42,817 nucleotides of DNA from Deltaproteobacteria bacterium. Its GTDB lineage: Bacteria; Desulfobacterota; Desulfuromonadia; Desulfuromonadales; BM103. This document shows, piece after piece, positions 24,935-32,375 of this stretch. The stretch lies in NCBI GenBank assembly GCA_024636215.1, contig JAGXHL010000071.1:1-42817 (forward strand), read 5' to 3'. Numbering within the stretch: position 1 is the stretch's first letter; every line of letters starts with the position of its first letter. The translations under genes and the position numbers were made by a program. Under the pieces are notes generated by a model. The model ran no database searches, had not been told where the DNA came from, and saw only the letters and a list, made by a program, of their open reading frames with translations.

Positions 24935-26500
24935 GTGACCGTAATGACTCAAAAACGCCTTGCCGCCATCGACGTCGGCACAAACTCGATTCGCTGCATC
25001 ATCGTCGAAGTCGACGAGAAAATTGGTTTCCGCGTTTTGGACGACGAGAAATCGACTGTGCGGCTCGGCGAGGGGTTGTCGGAAACCGGTATGATCTCGG
25101 CTGCAGCATGGGAACGTGCCCGCGAAGCCCTGTTGCGCATGGCGAAGATCACAGCGGGGCTCGGTGTATCGTTCATTGAAGCGGTCGCCACCAGCGCGGT
25201 ACGCAAAGCTGGCAATGGCGGGACATTCGTCGCCGCCATGAAGAAAGACACCGGCATCGATATCCGGGTGATTGGCGGAGAAGAAGAGGCCGAGCTCGCC
25301 GCCCTCAGTGCGCGTCACCATTTTGACATGGCCAACACCCGCTTCGGCCTGATCGATATCGGTGGTGGCAGCGTCGAGATCGTCACGGCAACCGGCATCC
25401 ACATCGAAGAAGTCTTCTCTTTGGATCTCGGAGCGGTGTTTCTCACCGAAAAATTTCTCGGCAGCGACCCGATCAGCGGCAAACAGATGGCCGGGTTGCG
25501 TAAACACCTGCGTAAAACCCTGCGCCGCAAACTGGCGGGCCATGAATTCGCGTTGCAATGCTTGATCGGTTCCGGCGGCACCATCACCAACATCGGCAGC
25601 ATGGTGATGGCACACCGCAACGAGCAATACGACAGCATCCACGGCTATGAAGTGCTGCATTCAGAAATTGTCCACCTGCTGGCAGTTCTGGAACGTAAAA
25701 CCTGCAGGGAACGTCGAGATATCACCGGACTGAGCCCTGAGCGGGCCGACATCATCGTCGCCGGTGTTGCAGCCGCCGATGCACTGATGCACGCGCTGGG
25801 CACCAACCTGCTGAGAATCAACGAACGCGGTATACGCGAAGGGCTGATCATCCGCAGCTTGATGAAATACGGTCTCTGGGTGATCGGCGACGAGCTGCGT
25901 GAATGGCGAGCAACACTGCGCGATTTCGCCCGTTCCTGCCGTTGCGACGAGGTCCACTGCGAGCAGGTGCGCAAGCTCAGCGGGACCATCTTCAACGCCC
26001 TTGCGCCGACCTATAACATGAGTCCGCGAGACGGCCATCTGCTCGAGGCTGCGGCAATGCTGCACGATGTCGGCTACTTCATCAGCTACAGCATGCACCA
26101 CAAGCACTCTTATCACCTGATCCGCCATGCCAATCTTTTCGACTTCACCCCCAGGGAAAAAGAGATCATTGCCAACGTCGCCCGCTACCACCGCAAGGCC
26201 CTGCCGAAAGCCCATCACGAGAATTTCCAGCGCCTCGGCTCCCAGGACCAGGAGCTGGTTATGAAGCTCGGCGGCATCCTCCGCCTCGCCGACGGCCTCG
26301 ACCGTCGTCGCAGTCGCATGGTCGATCATCTCGTATGCCACATTGACAAGCAGCGTCTGACCATCGAATTGATCGGCGATGGAGACCTCTCCGTCGAAAT
26401 TTACGGAGGCCACGCCAAGGGAGACTTGATAGAGAAGGCATTCGCCCGCAAGCTGGCAATTCGCCACAAACCCGCCACACTTTCCACCACTTCCATTTAA
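24935..26500 (+). CDS. ppx: exopolyphosphatase / Ppx-GppA phosphatase with C-terminal HD domain
   Basis: 521 residues. It removes terminal phosphate from polyP, or converts pppGpp to ppGpp. The ASKHA-fold N-terminal half has the phosphate-1 motif AAIDVGTNSIRCII, the catalytic GGEEEAELA (Glu in IGGEEEA), DIGGGSVEIV and GSGGTITNIG. The C-terminal third (about 315-500) is an HD-like helical domain with LHDVGYFISYSMHHKHSYHL and RLADGLDRRRSR, typical of long Ppx enzymes. Start is GTG 24935 or ATG 24944, and no strong ribosome site distinguishes them. Together with ppk1 and the PPK2 enzyme it completes a polyP synthesis-use-breakdown set. Confidence 0.92.
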   Translation: MTVMTQKRLAAIDVGTNSIRCIIVEVDEKIGFRVLDDEKSTVRLGEGLSETGMISAAAWERAREALLRMAKITAGLGVSFIEAVATSAVRKAGNGGTFVAAMKKDTGIDIRVIGGEEEAELAALSARHHFDMANTRFGLIDIGGGSVEIVTATGIHIEEVFSLDLGAVFLTEKFLGSDPISGKQMAGLRKHLRKTLRRKLAGHEFALQCLIGSGGTITNIGSMVMAHRNEQYDSIHGYEVLHSEIVHLLAVLERKTCRERRDITGLSPERADIIVAGVAAADALMHALGTNLLRINERGIREGLIIRSLMKYGLWVIGDELREWRATLRDFARSCRCDEVHCEQVRKLSGTIFNALAPTYNMSPRDGHLLEAAAMLHDVGYFISYSMHHKHSYHLIRHANLFDFTPREKEIIANVARYHRKALPKAHHENFQRLGSQDQELVMKLGGILRLADGLDRRRSRMVDHLVCHIDKQRLTIELIGDGDLSVEIYGGHAKGDLIEKAFARKLAIRHKPATLSTTSI

Positions 26501-26816
26501 CAGACTTCTCACAGAGCCATAATTCTTCCGGAACAGTGACGGCAGACAATCCAGCCATCACAGCAAGGGGTTGCCCTGACCAGGAGATTATGAAAACCAC
26601 AGCGCTGGTCAGATGGGTCAGCATGGCTCCCCTGTTTTGCTCACTGCCTACGGCTTGTCCTTTTGCCTGGCAATAGCCTGGGGGCGGTGCAATAAGTCCG
26701 CGGAATGCTCGCTGCAAACCACGCATAATTAACAGAATCACAAAACGAACTTAATCAAATGGCAACAATACGCAGCCACAATGACGGCAAAAGATCAGTA
26801 GATTCAGGAGGAATAT
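26501..26816. other. 316-bp intergenic region before small membrane peptide
   Basis: No recognised gene. Near its end, TTAACA (26729-26734) and TTAATC (26751-26756) are spaced two 11-bp steps apart with CAATAC 9 bp later, a degenerate Pho-box-like arrangement whose middle repeat does not match. A 28-codon ORF at 26590-26676 is not convincing. Confidence 0.3.
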
Positions 26817-26933
26817 ATGTCTTACCTGTTACTTGTTCTGCTATTTGCCGGCCTGGTGGCCATCGGTTCGGTCAACTACCACAACACCTGCAGAGCCGCC
26901 CGCAAGCTCGTCGAGCAGATCAGAAATGACTGA
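26817..26933 (+). CDS. 38-residue single-pass membrane peptide
   Basis: ATG 26817 follows a perfect AGGAGG with 5-nt spacing. The peptide starts with one hydrophobic helix (YLLLVLLFAGLVAIGSV) and ends in a short basic/amphipathic tail. Its stop overlaps the start of the receiver/kinase gene by 8 nt, so the two are translationally coupled. It might be a small membrane partner of the sensor protein, or mainly a leader that delivers ribosomes to a downstream gene lacking its own good site. Not a family I recognise. Confidence 0.6.
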   Translation: MSYLLLVLLFAGLVAIGSVNYHNTCRAARKLVEQIRND

Positions 26934-28116
26934 ACTTCCGCGGTATAACGATCGCTGGGAAGCGGTACCGGAGGCCGAATCCATGCCTTCACTTTCTTGT
27001 GAGGAGAAGGCGGGTAAGGTGCTGATCGTCGAAGACGAGCTGGAGATCCTCGAGCCACTGGCCCACTCACTGCGCAAAGCCGGATTTACTGTTCTGATCG
27101 CTGAAGACGGTCTGTCAGCCTGCCGCATCATCGGCAAGCAGAAACCCGACCTGATTCTGCTCGACATCATGCTGCCGGATCTTGACGGCTGGGAGGTCTG
27201 CCGCATGCTGCGTCAGCATCCGGACCCGGTGATCGCCAGTATCCCGGTGATCATGCTGACCGCTCTCGGTACCCAGGAGAATAAATACCGGGGACTTGAA
27301 CTCGGCGCCGACCTGTTCCTGCCGAAACCCTACAGTATCCGGGAAGTCATCCTGCTGTCTGGCAAGCTTGTAGGTAACCGCCAGAAAACTCTCAGCCTGC
27401 AAAACCACCTTAAAAAGATAACCGGCGAGGAACGGCAAAACAATGAGCTGCACCACATGCTGTTTCACGAATTGAGCAACCAGCTGTATATCCTCAATGG
27501 CTTCACCGAATTGCTGCATGAGAATCCGGCCAGTGAGCGCGCCGGAGACTGCATGGATGCGATCTACAGGAGCTCGAATTACCTGCAGGCACTAGCTGAA
27601 GAGATCTTGTTGATCAGGCAGGTAGAAGACGGCCGCCTGTCGCTGGTCTATGAACATTTCTCCATCGATGCCCTGATCGGCGAAATCATCGAAGTCTACA
27701 GCACGCCTGCCCGCTGCCAGGATGTGCAGTTGCGTTACTTGATCGCAGAAAAGCAACCGACGGTCAACCTCAGCCGACTGGCCTTGAAAATCATCCTTTC
27801 CGCTCTGGTCGACAACAGCCTCAAGTACGGTCCGGCAGGTCAGACCATCACGCTGAGCTGTGAACCGGCAACCGATCGCTTTATCCTGGTGGTGGCAGAC
27901 CAGGGGCCAGGAATTCACGCCGATGAGCAGGAGAGGATCTTTGAGCCCTATTACCGTGCGGAATCCGTTGCCAACAAAGCAAGAGGCCGGGGTCTGGGGT
28001 TATATGGTGCTCAGGTGCTGGCCAAAGCGATGGGCGGCACAGTCATGGTCGAGAGCCAGGCAGGAGTTGGCAATTGTTTCCGGATCGACCTGCCCGTAGC
28101 GGCTTCAACCAGTTGA
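26926..28116 (+). CDS. hybrid protein: receiver domain plus histidine kinase
   Basis: 396 residues from ATG 26926. Residues 31-150 are a response-regulator receiver with acidic pocket EDE, phospho-acceptor Asp80 (LILLDIMLPD) and Lys134 (FLPKPYS). A HisKA-like helix follows with His181 in MLFHELSNQLYIL. The HATPase domain has the N box VDNSLKYGP, DQGPGIHADEQERIFEPYY and GLGLYGAQVLAKAMGG. There is no membrane segment, so it is cytosolic, and an N-terminal receiver before a kinase suggests a phosphorelay member. It overlaps the 38-residue peptide by 8 nt. Its output partner is not in the window. Confidence 0.88.
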   Translation: MTELPRYNDRWEAVPEAESMPSLSCEEKAGKVLIVEDELEILEPLAHSLRKAGFTVLIAEDGLSACRIIGKQKPDLILLDIMLPDLDGWEVCRMLRQHPDPVIASIPVIMLTALGTQENKYRGLELGADLFLPKPYSIREVILLSGKLVGNRQKTLSLQNHLKKITGEERQNNELHHMLFHELSNQLYILNGFTELLHENPASERAGDCMDAIYRSSNYLQALAEEILLIRQVEDGRLSLVYEHFSIDALIGEIIEVYSTPARCQDVQLRYLIAEKQPTVNLSRLALKIILSALVDNSLKYGPAGQTITLSCEPATDRFILVVADQGPGIHADEQERIFEPYYRAESVANKARGRGLGLYGAQVLAKAMGGTVMVESQAGVGNCFRIDLPVAASTS

Positions 28117-28133
28117 GCGGGAGCGTAAACCCG

Positions 28134-29423
28134 ATGAGCAAAAATCTCCGCATCAGCCTGGTTACCGAAACCTATTTGCCTCAGGTCAATGGCGTTTCCC
28201 GGACATTGGATCGTCTGGTCAACTATTGTGCGGAGCAAGGTGACCGGATACAGTTGCTGATGCCCAGCTACAAAGACAACTCCGCGACTTTCCCCTCCGT
28301 GGTGGAAAGGTCCGAGTGGCCTTCGCTGGCGCTGCCCTTTTACCGGGAGGTGCTTTTGCCGCTGACGACGGTCGCCAGGGTCGAGCGAGTCCTGGCAGAT
28401 TTCAGGCCGGACCTTGTGCATATCGCCACCGAGGGCCCTCTCGGCAGGGCCGCCCTGCTTGCCGCCAAACGTTTACGTCTGCCGACCGTCAGCTCTTACC
28501 ATACCAATTTTGCCCAGTACCTTCAGAATTACCATGCCGGCTTTTTGGCGCCCCTCTGCTGGAGATACCTGAGCTGGTTCCACAATGCGACCCTGGCGAC
28601 CTTCTGCCCAACGCTTACGATTCAACATCTGCTCGAGAAGAAGGGCTTCCGTAATGTCGGCATCTGGAGCCGTGGCGTCGACAGCCACCGCTTTCATCCT
28701 GGCAAGCGCGACAATGAACTGCGTCGATCATTGGGGATAGGCCCGGACGACATCCTGACAACCTGTGTCGGTCGTATCGCCAGCGAAAAGAATCTGGAGA
28801 TGCTGCTGCAGGCCTGGAAGATGCTGCCAAACCGGAACAACCGCTTCCTGCTGCTCATCGGCGACGGCCCGTTGCGAGAACGTCTGGAGATGGGAAACGG
28901 CCAGAACATCATCTTCGTCGGTTACCGCTATGGTGAAGAGCTGGCACAGTTGTATGCCTCCAGCGACCTGTTCGTCTTCCCATCGTTGAGCGAAACCTTC
29001 GGCAACGTGATCCTTGAGGCAATGGCGTCCAGTCTACCGGTTGTCGGCTTCAAAGTTCAAGGCCCGGGAGACATCATCGACAACGGCCGCACCGGGATTT
29101 TTGCCGATGATATCAGCGCTGCAGCCTTATCAGCAGCCATGCGGGAGCTGTTCGACGACAAGGAACGCCGTCGCGAACTGGGTCGCAACGCCCGCGTCTA
29201 TGCCATGACGCAGACCTGGCAGAACATCATGGCTGATCTGCGGCGAAAATATGTTTTTCTGCTTGGGAAAAACCACTCACCTTCCAGCGAATTATGCGGT
29301 GGGGAGGGGGTCTTGTCTGAGAGACAAATAATCAGGAGCAAGGTCTGCTCGCCGGACAGGAGATTGTCCGCAATTGAGGATGAAACGTATGGCCCTCCAG
29401 GCGTCATTCAAAAATATCTTTGA
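28134..29423 (+). CDS. glycosyltransferase family 4-type (GT-B)
   Basis: 429 residues from ATG 28134, 17 nt after the kinase stop; upstream in-frame codons are discarded. N-terminal GT-B domain: ISLVTETYLPQVNGVSRTL, then PDLVHIATEGPLGRAALLAA and SSYHTNFAQYL. C-terminal nucleotide-sugar-binding domain: VGRIASEKNLEMLLQAW, DLFVFPSLSETFGNVILEAM. This closely resembles GDP-mannose-dependent alpha-mannosyltransferases acting on diacylglycerol glycolipids, although the acceptor cannot be fixed from sequence. The last ~50 residues are not typical and overlap the PAP2 gene. Glycolipids can replace phospholipids under phosphate limitation, so the Pho-rich context makes a lipid-remodelling role plausible (inference). 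Confidence 0.85.
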   Translation: MSKNLRISLVTETYLPQVNGVSRTLDRLVNYCAEQGDRIQLLMPSYKDNSATFPSVVERSEWPSLALPFYREVLLPLTTVARVERVLADFRPDLVHIATEGPLGRAALLAAKRLRLPTVSSYHTNFAQYLQNYHAGFLAPLCWRYLSWFHNATLATFCPTLTIQHLLEKKGFRNVGIWSRGVDSHRFHPGKRDNELRRSLGIGPDDILTTCVGRIASEKNLEMLLQAWKMLPNRNNRFLLLIGDGPLRERLEMGNGQNIIFVGYRYGEELAQLYASSDLFVFPSLSETFGNVILEAMASSLPVVGFKVQGPGDIIDNGRTGIFADDISAAALSAAMRELFDDKERRRELGRNARVYAMTQTWQNIMADLRRKYVFLLGKNHSPSSELCGGEGVLSERQIIRSKVCSPDRRLSAIEDETYGPPGVIQKYL

Positions 29424-29973
29424 ATACTACGAGCATCACATCACGCCTGTGGAAGTGATTTTCATGCAGCGGTTTTGCTCGCTGCGCAGGATCTGCTGGC
29501 TGAAAACCCTGTTCATTGTCGCCAGCCGCCTTGGCGACGGCCCTCTCTGGGTCATGACAGCCTGCTGGCTTTTGGTGACTGGCAATTTTCATGTTCGTAT
29601 GGTCGTTGTATCCGCGCTGGTCGCCGTGATTATTTCGGTATTGACCTTCATGGCGATCAAAAACCTGATCGGGCGTCCCAGACCGTATGAAAGCTGGCAG
29701 AGCCTGACCTGCCTGATGACCGCTCCCGACAAATTCTCCTTCCCATCCGGTCATACCATGACAGCCTTCGCAGCCTGGTCTTCGCTATCATCGGCCATCG
29801 CCGAACTGACCTTGCCCTACCTGCTGGCGGCAATCATCATCGGTCTTTCGCGGGTTTTCCTTGGGCTGCACTACCCGACCGACGTCCTTGTCGGAGCCCT
29901 GTTGGGTAGCGCCATAGGCTTTGCGACAGTCTTTTCGACAAGCGCTATCCTGCCCTTGTTAGCTTCATTATGA
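29389..29973 (+). CDS. PAP2-family membrane phosphatase
   Basis: 194 residues from ATG 29389, with GAGG 9 nt upstream. The type 2 phosphatidic acid phosphatase signature is complete: KNLIGRPRP (KX6RP), FPSGHTM (PSGH) and SRVFLGLHYPTD (SRX5HX3D). Five to six hydrophobic segments place the active site at the outer face of the inner membrane. Substrates are lipid phosphates such as phosphatidate or undecaprenyl diphosphate. It overlaps the glycosyltransferase gene by 35 nt, so the two are coupled. A pair of glycolipid transferase and lipid phosphatase would release phosphate while replacing phospholipid; this is inference. Confidence 0.88.
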   Translation: MALQASFKNIFEYYEHHITPVEVIFMQRFCSLRRICWLKTLFIVASRLGDGPLWVMTACWLLVTGNFHVRMVVVSALVAVIISVLTFMAIKNLIGRPRPYESWQSLTCLMTAPDKFSFPSGHTMTAFAAWSSLSSAIAELTLPYLLAAIIIGLSRVFLGLHYPTDVLVGALLGSAIGFATVFSTSAILPLLASL

Positions 29974-30170
29974 GTTTAAACTACTCCCTACCGCCACATC
30001 CTGCGCAAATATGCGACCTCAGCCCGGAATCAATGCCTATCGATGAGGTCCAAGACCGTCAATCCGTTAAGATACCGGTTGGCATTTCAACTGGTTGCCG
30101 CTATAGTTTGAAAACCCAGTGGACAGCATCAAATCGGATAACGGCAAACAACGCAAATTGTGGAGCAGGT

Positions 30171-30500
30171 ATGGGTGAGCAAGATCGAAAAATCGTCATG
30201 GAGCTAAAACAGCGGCTTTCTGTCGAAGTCAAAAGTCATCTCGCGCGACTGATCCTCTATGGCTCCCGCGCCAGGGGCGATGCAGCGGACGACTCTGACC
30301 TCGATCTTGTCGCCTTGGTCGACGAAAAGACTCCTGAACTTGAAGCGCAGATGGAGGATGTTGCCTATCAGCTGATGTGGGATCACAACTTCCAGCCGAT
30401 CATATCCCTCAAGATCTTTAGCGAAGAGCGTTTCCGGCAAGCAGCGGCGAAGGGGTTATCCTTCTATCGTAATGTCGAGCGGGAGGGAGTCGAGCTGTGA
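30171..30500 (+). CDS. MNT-type nucleotidyltransferase antitoxin
   Basis: 109 residues from ATG 30171, with GGAG 5 nt upstream. The minimal nucleotidyltransferase motif is intact: GSRARGD followed by SDLDLVAL. In HEPN/MNT toxin-antitoxin pairs the MNT protein inactivates the HEPN ribonuclease, in some cases by adding nucleotides to a tyrosine. Its stop overlaps the HEPN GTG start by 4 nt, so stoichiometric expression is expected. This is the first gene of an accessory patch inserted before phoB. Confidence 0.87.
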   Translation: MGEQDRKIVMELKQRLSVEVKSHLARLILYGSRARGDAADDSDLDLVALVDEKTPELEAQMEDVAYQLMWDHNFQPIISLKIFSEERFRQAAAKGLSFYRNVEREGVEL

Positions 30501-30895
30501 ATCCTGAGAGCGACAAGTATCTCGTCAAGGCCGAACATGCCTTGCAAGTCGCCGAAGGTCTCATGGTGGCCGGACATCTTCCCGACGCCGCCAGCAAGAT
30601 CTATTACGCCATGTTTTACGCCGCCCAATCCGTGCTCAAAGCCGAGGGCATCGAGGTGATCAAACATTCGGCGGTGGAATCGGCGTTTGGCTATACATTT
30701 GCCAAGACCGGGCGGATCGATCCAAAATATCACCGAATGCTGATGAGCGCCCGCAAAATCCGGGAAATAGCCGATTATGACCTCGACGAAGAGATTGTCG
30801 AACCGGTCGCATCTTTGAAATTAGAAGAAGGCCACGCCTTTCTGGCTATTATTCGTGAATTCCTCGCCTTTCAGGTGCGCGAACCATCCGTCTGA
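30497..30895 (+). CDS. HEPN-domain protein (UPF0332-like)
   Basis: 132 residues starting with GTG 30497. Helical HEPN fold: KYLVKAEHALQVAEGLM, ASKIYYAMFYAAQSVLKAEG, then the ARKIREIADYDL block typical of the UPF0332 type. The classical ribonuclease motif RX4-6H is not obvious, so toxicity may be low or rest on other residues. Paired with MNT upstream; function in abortive infection or plasmid-type maintenance is inferred from the family. Confidence 0.85.
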   Translation: MNPESDKYLVKAEHALQVAEGLMVAGHLPDAASKIYYAMFYAAQSVLKAEGIEVIKHSAVESAFGYTFAKTGRIDPKYHRMLMSARKIREIADYDLDEEIVEPVASLKLEEGHAFLAIIREFLAFQVREPSV

Positions 30896-30953
30896 ATCCG
30901 CCCCACGCAGGGCACATTGGCCATGACATCAATTTGTACAACGAGCTGCTCTT

Positions 30954-31181
30954 ATGAAACAGGCGACTTTTTCAGAATTGCGCAATCACGCCAAGAAGTA
31001 TTTCGATTTCGTTGAGGCGGGTGAAACCGTGCGCATCCTGCGTAATGGCAAGCCGATTGCCGACATTGTTCCAGTGTCGCAGGATCTTCCCTCCTGAAAG
31101 CGCCGGCAGGCGCAGCCGCTGGTGATCGAGGGGGCTTCCCCCAGCCGGATCATCCTTGAAGACCGTGAGACCTCAATCTGA
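30954..31181 (+). pseudogene. Phd/YefM-type antitoxin with internal TGA
   Basis: ATG 30954 opens a Phd-type antitoxin: QATFSELRNHAKKYFDFVEA then ETVRILRNGKPIADIVPVS, the DNA-binding dimer part. A TGA at 31095-31097 stops it at 47 residues. The same frame continues KRRQAQPLVIEGASPSRIIL and ends at 31181, overlapping the PIN toxin ATG by 1 nt. In relatives the position of the TGA is usually tryptophan (PSWKR), so a single TGG-to-TGA change is the simplest reading. The lost C-terminal part is the toxin-binding segment. Confidence 0.75.
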
Positions 31182-31594
31182 TGCGGGTATTTTTCGATTC
31201 CTCCGCCTTTGTCAAACGTTATGTTCGCGAAGAAGGGACCGATGAAGTTCTCTCGTGGTGCGATCAAGCCACCGAGCTGTGTCTCTCCGGCATCGCTCTG
31301 CCCGAAATCGTCTCGGCTTTCTGCCGTCTGCTGCGGGAAAATCGCCTTTCTCCGCTTCAATATCGGCAGTTTAAAGACCTGCTCCTGGCCGATATCAGCG
31401 ATGCCGCCATCTGCGATCTGACTCCCGAGGTCGCCCGTCAATCGATTATCGGTCTGGAAAAGAACGTGCTGCGCGGCATGGATGCTATTCGTCTCGGCAG
31501 CGCTCTGGCGCTCAAGGTCGATAGCTTCGTGTCGGCTGACGCCCGGCAATGTGCTGCGGCGAAGCAAGCCGGGTTGCGGGTGATTCAGGTCTGA
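31181..31594 (+). CDS. vapC: VapC-type PIN-domain ribonuclease toxin
   Basis: 137 residues, PIN fold. Acidic metal-binding residues are visible: Asp6 in FFDSSAFVKRY, Glu in LPEIVSAF, Asp in GMDAIRLGSALAL and Asp in FVSADARQ. VapC toxins cleave tRNA or rRNA. Its antitoxin upstream is interrupted by a stop, yet the toxin frame is fully open with all acidic residues. Either the truncated antitoxin suffices, read-through occurs, or the toxin is no longer harmful. Confidence 0.88.
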   Translation: MRVFFDSSAFVKRYVREEGTDEVLSWCDQATELCLSGIALPEIVSAFCRLLRENRLSPLQYRQFKDLLLADISDAAICDLTPEVARQSIIGLEKNVLRGMDAIRLGSALALKVDSFVSADARQCAAAKQAGLRVIQV

Positions 31595-31867
31595 TATCGG
31601 TGGGTGGCGGTTCGGTCTTTCAAACTTGCAAACTTGGGTAGGGAGGTGCTCTGGAAGGGGGACATTCTAAAACGAACTTCGCCGCGATCAGAATCTATGA
31701 AAATCTGTAAGGTCAAAACCCTGGATCTCTTAGCTTTTGGTTTAACCATAGACCTTGATAGATTTTCATTGCGGCTAATTTGCCTTTTGACCTTTGCCTT
31801 TAAAACCGGAATCTTTTATTAACGGGCCCATAACCAAAAAGAAGGTTAAGACAAACCAACAATTTTT

Positions 31868-31945
31868 TCGCACGCAAAGCCGCAAAGAACGCGAAGAAAA
31901 GATCCAGAACGGTCTGATTTCCTTTGCACCTTGGCGTCTTTGCGT
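31868..31945. repeat. inverted CGCAAAG-rich repeat
   Basis: CACGCAAAG...CGCAAAGAACGCG near 31870-31893 faces GGCGTCTTTGCGTG near 31931-31945. Such CGCAAAG/CTTTGCG arrays are widespread mobile or palindromic debris in deltaproteobacterial genomes (recollection, not checked). Confidence 0.45.
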
Positions 31946-32012
31946 GAAACCTTTGTTTGGGTTATAGGACCGTTTATCGTTTGTTTGAACCGTATTAGCA
32001 AAGGCCTAGCAG

Positions 32013-32168
32013 CCTGTCGGACTATCCATGAGCCGGCTGCAAATCCGGCTGTTTGGCCCATATTTCAGCTCCTTTTTGGATCATAGCTACGGCTATGAGC
32101 CTGCAAACGAGCTAAAATCTGTTCTCAAACATCCAAATTTTCGCTTCGACCCGTATAGTCCGACAGGC
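32013..32168. mobile_element. MITE-like element with 13-bp terminal inverted repeats
   Basis: Perfect terminal inverted repeats GCCTGTCGGACTA and TAGTCCGACAGGC enclose 130 bp that contain smaller hairpins (AGCCGGCTG/CCGGCTG, CATAGC/GGCTATG). No transposase fits inside. No clear target-site duplication is seen. It may be a non-autonomous transposon remnant or a long REP-type structure. Confidence 0.5.
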
Positions 32169-32300
32169 AGCTGGATGAATTATTTAGAGCACTTTGCCCA
32201 GTATTCTGTTAACAACCTGTAAGCTCTCTGTTATTTTTCTATAACAATTCAGATTTTTACGAATTTCACACAATCATCTCTTCGCCGGAAAAACACGTAT

Positions 32301-32343
32301 CTTCATACATTTTAATGAAATCCTAACATTCGACTGGTATCTA
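32301..32343 (+). promoter_or_regulatory. Pho box and promoter of phoB
   Basis: CTTCAT (32301-32306), TTAATG (32312-32317) and CTAACA (32323-32328) repeat every 11 bp. TATCTA (32338-32343) follows after 9 bp. Autoregulation of phoB by its own product is well known in other bacteria. Confidence 0.7.
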
Positions 32344-32375
32344 CAAAAATCAAGCAACCCGCAAAGGCAAAACAG

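Larger units (their letters stand above)
31595..32375. other. 780-bp repeat-rich intergenic region before phoB
   Basis: No gene recognised. It contains CGCAAAG-type repeats in inverted arrangement (about 31868-31945), a 156-bp element with 13-bp terminal inverted repeats (32013-32168) and the phoB promoter (32301-32343). It lies between the PIN toxin and phoB and has the look of an insertion-prone spot. Confidence 0.55.

Noticed and set aside
26590..26676. 28-codon ORF with AGGAGA-like site before the small membrane peptide
   Set aside because: Very short, no family pattern, Cys/Trp-rich random-looking end; not enough to call.
30954..31181. Alternative genetic code or selenocysteine at the TGA codons in phd and the SNF2 helicase
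   Set aside because: Many genes here end in TGA with tight overlaps, so TGA is a stop; the replaced residues are Trp, not Cys/Sec, and no SECIS-like structure was seen.
31604..31822. 72-codon plus ORF after the PIN toxin
   Set aside because: No ribosome site or recognisable pattern; region is repeat-rich intergenic DNA.
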